The notes under the pieces were generated by a model, which was given only the letters and a program-made list of their open reading frames with translations, searched no databases and was not told where the DNA came from. Below are positions 12,297 to 16,236 of a stretch of 16,236 nucleotides of DNA, piece by piece. The stretch lies in the NCBI GenBank assembly GCA_052389555.1, contig JBQTHV010000061.1, positions 1 through 16,236 of the forward strand. Direction: 5' to 3'. A program made the position numbers and the translations under genes. How positions within the stretch are numbered: position 1 is the stretch's first letter; each line of letters begins with the position of its first letter. The stretch is from JABFSM01 sp052389555 (lineage in GTDB: Bacteria; Gemmatimonadota; Gemmatimonadetes; Gemmatimonadales; GWC2-71-9).

Positions 12297-13738
12297 TACC
12301 GTCTTCCCACTCTCTCGAAAACCTCCTTCCCAATCACCAGCCGTGCCGAACCGGTCGCGCGGGCGCGCAGGACCAGCCGGCGCGGGCCCACCAGGATCTG
12401 GGCGGCCTCGGAGGAATCGATCTTCGCCTCGAGTGAAATGCCCGGCGCCAGGGGGCGATTCATCTCCCTCACGGCCATGTTCTGGAGTTTGCCCAGCAAA
12501 TCGCCGGCGGAGATCTGAGCTTCCTGGCGCAGGAACTCCCGGATTTCCTCGCCTTTGAGCCACGCCACCGCCTGGGCGAGGAGTCCTGCGCTGCTCGCGT
12601 CGAAATCCAGGTCCGGGACGGTGAGCAATCCCGTGCCGGGATCGTAGCGAGGAGTGCCGATCAGCCAGACCCGCCCTCGCGCGGTGCCGTCGAAGTCGAT
12701 CCCCAGCGCAAGCTGCCCTTTCCCGATTCCGTAGACGGTAACCCGCTGCACCCGGAACTCGCCTCCCGCTGCCTTCACCGACTTGCCCTGCAGCCGCTCC
12801 GTAAGCCCGGTGCTCAGCACGTCATAGTCGAAGGCCCCTTCCACCGGCAGCGAGAACCCCGAGTCGTAGTGCTCAGCCTGGACGGGGGGCAGCGGAATCG
12901 GCTCCAGCAGGGGCTTGGGGCCGGTGACGATCCGGGGGGCCGCGGTGAAGCCAAGGTCGGCATTCACGGTCCGCTTGGAGCCGCTGAGCCGCCCGACGTG
13001 GACGTGAGCGGGCCGAAGCAGGAGCCATAGACTGTCCTCGAGCCGGATCGGTTCCTGAAGCTCGTTCCACAGGTCGGTGAGGGGCGATCTCAGGTCCACC
13101 GCGGCGATGCGCTCCTGGATCTCTGGCAACCGCTTCTCCAATGCCTCTCTCGCGGCCTGGAGGACTTTCTCCGTCACGTTCACCTTGAGGAAGGTGACCT
13201 GGCACTGATCGCGCGCGCGGGTGGTCAGAGCGGCCAATTCGGCGACCCGGGTGTTTACTTGAAGCTGCCAATCCTGGGTGAGTCGCGGCACCACGCGAAC
13301 GACCAGACGAGCGCGAGGGGGATCTTCGTCGATGCCGCATCCGCCGCTGATCTCGGGGCCAATGGTAGGGTTGAGCCAGGCTCGGCCCCGGTAGTGGATC
13401 ACCGACGAAAAAAGCAGGGTGTCCCGGGCGAAGCTCACCTGAAAGGGCTCTCGCGCGACCAGGAAGGCGAACGAGGCCTGTCGCGACCCGCGAAGCGGCA
13501 GCGTCTTCCGGTCTTCCAGATCGCCGAGTCGGGCCGGTATGATGCGCTCGAGGGCCGCCAGCGCGGAGGCGAGGTCCACGGCGAGCGGTGCCTCGATGGT
13601 TCCCGGGACGGGGGGCGGCAACGATTCGGCCTCCGCGGCCGCAAGCGCCCGCGGTGGAGCGGGGGCCTCGATCTTCCCCCGCTCTCCGCAGCCGGCCAGC
13701 AGTACCGCCAGCAGGCCTACCGCCCTCTCACCCCTCAC
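12296..13738 (-). CDS. DUF4403 family lipoprotein
   Basis: 480 residues from a GTG at 13738. A short signal AVGLLAVLLAGC carries a clear lipobox (LAGC, Cys17), so the protein is lipid-anchored outside the inner membrane. The rest matches DUF4403, a family of unknown function: two repeated halves with PLAVDLASALAALERIIPARLGD, a middle PIRLEDSLWLLLRPAHVHVGRLSG, and LALGIDFDGTARGRVWLIGTPRYDPGTGLLTVPDLDFD. The start is constrained because an in-frame TGA lies just upstream of the GTG and no other start precedes the lipobox. The GTG lies inside a 7-bp array whose minus-strand sequence GGTGAGG-GGTGAGA is also SD-like. It is convergent with the MATE gene and divergent from the amidohydrolase. Confidence 0.88.
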   Translation of the reverse strand: MRGERAVGLLAVLLAGCGERGKIEAPAPPRALAAAEAESLPPPVPGTIEAPLAVDLASALAALERIIPARLGDLEDRKTLPLRGSRQASFAFLVAREPFQVSFARDTLLFSSVIHYRGRAWLNPTIGPEISGGCGIDEDPPRARLVVRVVPRLTQDWQLQVNTRVAELAALTTRARDQCQVTFLKVNVTEKVLQAAREALEKRLPEIQERIAAVDLRSPLTDLWNELQEPIRLEDSLWLLLRPAHVHVGRLSGSKRTVNADLGFTAAPRIVTGPKPLLEPIPLPPVQAEHYDSGFSLPVEGAFDYDVLSTGLTERLQGKSVKAAGGEFRVQRVTVYGIGKGQLALGIDFDGTARGRVWLIGTPRYDPGTGLLTVPDLDFDASSAGLLAQAVAWLKGEEIREFLRQEAQISAGDLLGKLQNMAVREMNRPLAPGISLEAKIDSSEAAQILVGPRRLVLRARATGSARLVIGKEVFERVGRR

Positions 13739-13779
13739 CCCTCACCACTCACCTCTCACCTCTCACCTCTCACTTCTTA
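13724..13779. repeat. 7-bp tandem array, 8 units of CCTCTCA
   Basis: The longest array here: CCTCTCA, CCCCTCA twice, CCACTCA, CCTCTCA three times, CTTCTTA. It fills most of the divergent intergenic region and overlaps the first codons of the DUF4403 gene. Same family as the GGTGAGA array at 4742, in opposite orientation. Confidence 0.96.
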
Positions 13780-13824
13780 CCTTCCGCGAAGATACCTTTC
13801 CCCCCGAACCTTCACGAATCCACC

Positions 13825-15555
13825 ATGAGAATACCGTCCGTTTTCGCCGCGGTCCTGCTCGTCTTTCTGCCGGCTGCCGAGCCGTCCAGCCGTCCCGCCG
13901 TCCAGCCGTCCGTCCGTCCCGCCGTCCAGCAACCTTCGGCCGACCTCGTCCTTCGCAACGCCCGGATCTATACGGGTAACGACCGAGCCCCCCGCGCCGA
14001 GGCAGTCGCGGTGAGCGGAAACCGGATCGTGTATGTGGGAGACAATGGGGGCGCAGAGCGGCGGACCGGGCCGTCGACCCGGGTGGTCGATCTCCGGGGC
14101 GCAACCGTGTTCCCCGGGTTCACCGATGCGCACGTCCACCTCTCGGGGGTCGGCGCGCGGGAGATGACCCTGAATCTCGAGGGGACCAATACGCTCGAGG
14201 CGTTTCTCGCCAAGGTGAAGGAGCGGGTGGATCAGGCCCGGCCGGGACAGTGGGTGACCGGTCGCGGCTGGATCGAGACCTTCTGGCGTCCGCCGGTCTT
14301 CCCGACCCGCCAGGACCTCGACCGGATCGCGCCGAGCCATCCGGTCTACCTCACTCGGGCGGACGGGCACGCCTCAGTGGTAAACAGCGCGGCGCTCCGG
14401 CTCGCCAACATAACCCGCGCCACTCAGGCCCCCGAGGGAGGCGCCATTAACAGGGACGCCGCCGGCGAGCCGACCGGCATGCTGATCGACCGGGCCCAGG
14501 GGCTGGTGAGCCGGCTGATTCCGCCGGCCAGCGAGGCGGAGCTCGACGAGCAGATCGTTCGCGGAGCCCAGCGCGAGGTGGAGCTCGGCTGGACCCAGAT
14601 CCACGAGGCGGGGAGCGGCTGGAGTACGGTGGAGCGGTTGCGGCGGCTCTATCGGGATGGCAAGGTGAAGCTCAGGGTCTATCAGTCGATCCGCGGTCCG
14701 GGCCGGGACGTGGACACGCTGCTCGCCCGGGGCGCCAGCATCGGTGAGTCGGACGGTCGGCTCACCATCCGCACCATCAAGGTGACCATCGACGGCGCGT
14801 TAGGGAGCCGGGGCGCCGCTTTGCTCGCGCCGTATTCCGACGACCCGCGCAATACGGGCCTCATCACCGCCGACACCGTGGCCTACAAGGCGATGCTGCT
14901 CTCGGCCCTGCGGAACGGAATCCAGGTCGAGACCCACGCGATCGGAGATCGCGGCAACCGGCTGATGCTGGACCTCTACGAGTGGGCGATGAAACAGGTG
15001 CCGCCCGAGCAGCGCAAGATCGCGGAGCCGCGCTGGCGCGACGAGCACACCCAAATCCTCCACCCCAACGATATTCCGCGCTTCAAGCAGCTCGGGGTGA
15101 TTCCCTCGATGCAGCCGTCCCACGCGATCAGCGATCTCTACTTCGCGCCCGCGAGGCTCGGCATGGAACGGCTCAAGGGCGCGTATGCCTGGCAGAGCCT
15201 GCTCAAGACCGGCGTGCCCATCGCGGGTGGGAGCGATGCGCCGGTCGAGCGGGGCGAGCCGCTCATCGAGTTCTACGCCGCGGTGGCCCGGAAGGATTTG
15301 CAGGGCCGCTCGGGCGAGGGCTGGCACCCCGAAGAAAAGATGACCCGGGACCAGGCGCTCAAGGCGTTCACCATCTGGGCGGCCTACGCGTCATTTCAGG
15401 AGAACGAGCGCGGCACGATCGAGGCCGGTAAGCTCGCCGATTTCACGGTGTTCGACCTCGACCTCATGCGGGTGCCCGAGGCCGAGATCCTCAAGGCGAA
15501 GAACCTGATGACGGTGATCAACGGGGAGATCGTGTATCGGCGTTCGGGAGGGTAG
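13825..15555 (+). CDS. Exported YtcJ-like amidohydrolase
   Basis: 576 residues from the ATG at 13825, the only start that puts a signal peptide (MRIPSVFAAVLLVFLPAA) at the N-terminus; the longer open frame to 13588 crosses the DUF4403 gene. Amidohydrolase family 3 motifs: FTDAHVHLSG (His103, His105), IDGALGSRGAALLAPYSDDP, ETHAIGDRGN (His371), DEHTQILHPNDIPRFKQLGVIPSMQPSHA (His408) and GGSDAPVERGEPL (Asp471), with ADFTVFDLDL and VINGEIVYR near the C-terminus. These metal-dependent enzymes hydrolyse amide or related C-N bonds; the substrate is unknown and the N-terminus implies periplasmic or extracytoplasmic action. The segment after the signal core is an 8-bp repeat encoding SSRPAVQP-SVRPAVQQ. 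Its last 38 bases overlap the convergent SPFH gene. Confidence 0.93.
   Translation: MRIPSVFAAVLLVFLPAAEPSSRPAVQPSVRPAVQQPSADLVLRNARIYTGNDRAPRAEAVAVSGNRIVYVGDNGGAERRTGPSTRVVDLRGATVFPGFTDAHVHLSGVGAREMTLNLEGTNTLEAFLAKVKERVDQARPGQWVTGRGWIETFWRPPVFPTRQDLDRIAPSHPVYLTRADGHASVVNSAALRLANITRATQAPEGGAINRDAAGEPTGMLIDRAQGLVSRLIPPASEAELDEQIVRGAQREVELGWTQIHEAGSGWSTVERLRRLYRDGKVKLRVYQSIRGPGRDVDTLLARGASIGESDGRLTIRTIKVTIDGALGSRGAALLAPYSDDPRNTGLITADTVAYKAMLLSALRNGIQVETHAIGDRGNRLMLDLYEWAMKQVPPEQRKIAEPRWRDEHTQILHPNDIPRFKQLGVIPSMQPSHAISDLYFAPARLGMERLKGAYAWQSLLKTGVPIAGGSDAPVERGEPLIEFYAAVARKDLQGRSGEGWHPEEKMTRDQALKAFTIWAAYASFQENERGTIEAGKLADFTVFDLDLMRVPEAEILKAKNLMTVINGEIVYRRSGG
13881..13928. repeat. 8-bp tandem array, 6 units of GCCGTCCA
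   Basis: Units GCCGTCCA, GCCGTCCC, GCCGTCCA, GCCGTCCG, TCCGTCCC, GCCGTCCA. Translated as an 8-residue peptide repeat (three 8-bp units equal eight codons) linking the signal peptide to the catalytic domain of the amidohydrolase. Confidence 0.92.
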
Positions 15556-16236
15556 GACGGTGCGGGGATGCCGTCGGACGACCTCCGAGGCGATCCCGTC
15601 CCCGGTGGCCTTCCCGCTGGTCGTTCGCCTCTGGTTCCTCGCGCACGACCCGGGTTGTGCTCAGCATCTCCCGGATCGCTCCGAGTGATGACAGCACTCC
15701 ACTGGCTTCTTGTGGCAGATAGACCACGTTGTTGTCTTGTGGGCCGGTGACCATCTCCCTGAGCGCTTCGATGTAACGGATGGCGATCAGGTAGCGGGCC
15801 GGGTCGCCACCGGACGCCTGCACCGCGCCTGCGATCCGCTCGATGGCCTTCGCTTCGGCCTCCGCCACCATGAGCCGGGCGGCGGCCTCTGCTTCGGCGT
15901 GGAGAATCTTGGCCTGCTTATCGCCTTCGGCCTGATTGATCTCCGACTGCCGGGTGCCTTCCGCCTTCAGGATCAGCGACTGCTTGTCGGCCTCGGCGGT
16001 CAGGATGGTGGCGCGGCGATCCCGCTCGGCTCGCATCTGCTTCTCCATGGCGTCGCGGATGTCGCGCGGCGGGTTAATGTCCTTGAGCTCGACCCGGCTC
16101 ACCTTGGCGCCCCACTTGTGGGTCGCATCGTCCAGGATCGCCCGCAGCTTGGCGTTGATGGTGTCGCGGGAGGAAAGGACGTGGTCCAGCTCCATCTCGC
16201 CGATCACGTTCCGGAGCGTGGTTTGGGTGAGCTTCT
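15518..16236 (-). CDS. SPFH/Band 7 protein, stomatin/QmcA-like (5' end outside window)
   Basis: About 239 C-terminal residues are present; the membrane anchor and first part of the SPFH domain lie beyond the right edge. RNVIGEMELDHVLSSRDTINAKLRAILDDATHKWGAKVSRVELKDINPPRDI matches the end of the band 7 domain of QmcA/paraslipin, followed by a charged Ala/Glu/Lys-rich coiled coil (MRAERDRRATILTAEADKQSLILKAEG and further heptads) and a YIEALREM and VYLPQEASG tail. Such proteins oligomerise at the inner membrane and organise membrane domains, often with an NfeD partner, which would be outside the window. The Arg/Pro-rich end after residue EEPEAND is non-conserved. Its stop lies inside the 3' end of the convergent amidohydrolase gene. 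Confidence 0.92.
   Translation of the reverse strand, partial: KLTQTTLRNVIGEMELDHVLSSRDTINAKLRAILDDATHKWGAKVSRVELKDINPPRDIRDAMEKQMRAERDRRATILTAEADKQSLILKAEGTRQSEINQAEGDKQAKILHAEAEAAARLMVAEAEAKAIERIAGAVQASGGDPARYLIAIRYIEALREMVTGPQDNNVVYLPQEASGVLSSLGAIREMLSTTRVVREEPEANDQREGHRGRDRLGGRPTASPHRPTLPNADTRSPR

Noticed and set aside
13588..13824. N-terminal extension of the amidohydrolase
   Set aside because: It lies opposite the DUF4403 gene and the repeat array; the ATG at 13825 begins a normal signal peptide.
926..13928. CRISPR array
   Set aside because: Repeat units are 7-9 bp in head-to-tail order without spacers, and no cas genes are present.
381..16076. CGGGTTA as a Chi- or KOPS-like polarity motif
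   Set aside because: Such motifs are strand-skewed; here the two orientations occur 9 and 11 times, so that reading is not supported within this window.
1..16236. tRNA, rRNA or riboswitch genes
   Set aside because: No cloverleaf-like segment, rRNA signature or recognisable riboswitch core was seen; gaps between genes are mostly under 200 bases and filled with the repeat arrays.

Overview
The window is a dense stretch of bacterial chromosome of high GC content (about two thirds by eye) with thirteen protein genes, no RNA genes, no insertion sequence and no CRISPR array. The gene mix is a DUF885 peptidase-like protein, an S9 oligopeptidase B, a YtcJ-type amidohydrolase, a small lysine-rich SWIB protein, a MATE exporter with a long cytosolic N-terminus and DUF4403 lipoprotein. 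Together with the base composition this suits a Gemmatimonadota-like soil or sediment bacterium. That placement is an inference from style and would need a marker-gene tree.

Layout from left to right: a DUF885 exported protein (minus, C-terminus off the left edge); divergent from it a secreted lectin-like protein (plus); convergent with that a cyclase/kynurenine formamidase-like lipoprotein (minus); then a co-directional plus-strand block of a class I/II aminotransferase, a CobB-type sirtuin, oligopeptidase B and an amidase-signature hydrolase. Next come a SWIB protein and pantothenate kinase CoaA (both minus), a MATE exporter (plus), a DUF4403 lipoprotein (minus), an exported YtcJ-like amidohydrolase (plus) and an SPFH/QmcA-like protein (minus, N-terminus off the right edge). 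Most genes are housekeeping or general hydrolases and do not form one obvious pathway.

The striking feature is between and inside the genes. I count nineteen short tandem-repeat arrays, fifteen with a 7-bp period, three with 8 bp and one with 9 bp. The unit sequences differ (GGTGAGA, GGCCCCT, GGCTATT, GCTCGGC, GTGAGTC, GAGCTAGG, GCCGTCCA and others). They sit at nearly every gene boundary, often running across a stop codon or containing a start codon, form inverted pairs between two convergent genes, and in several cases are translated: as the core of a signal peptide, as a linker after a signal peptide, and as an insert in CoaA. This resembles in form the heptameric STRR elements known in cyanobacteria and the 7-bp promoter repeats of Haemophilus hmw genes, but here several unrelated unit families share the 7-bp period. 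A second unexplained signal is the heptamer CGGGTTA/TAACCCG, present twenty times against about two expected from base composition, and a third is a spaced run of TCCC/GGGA dyads upstream of the SWIB gene.
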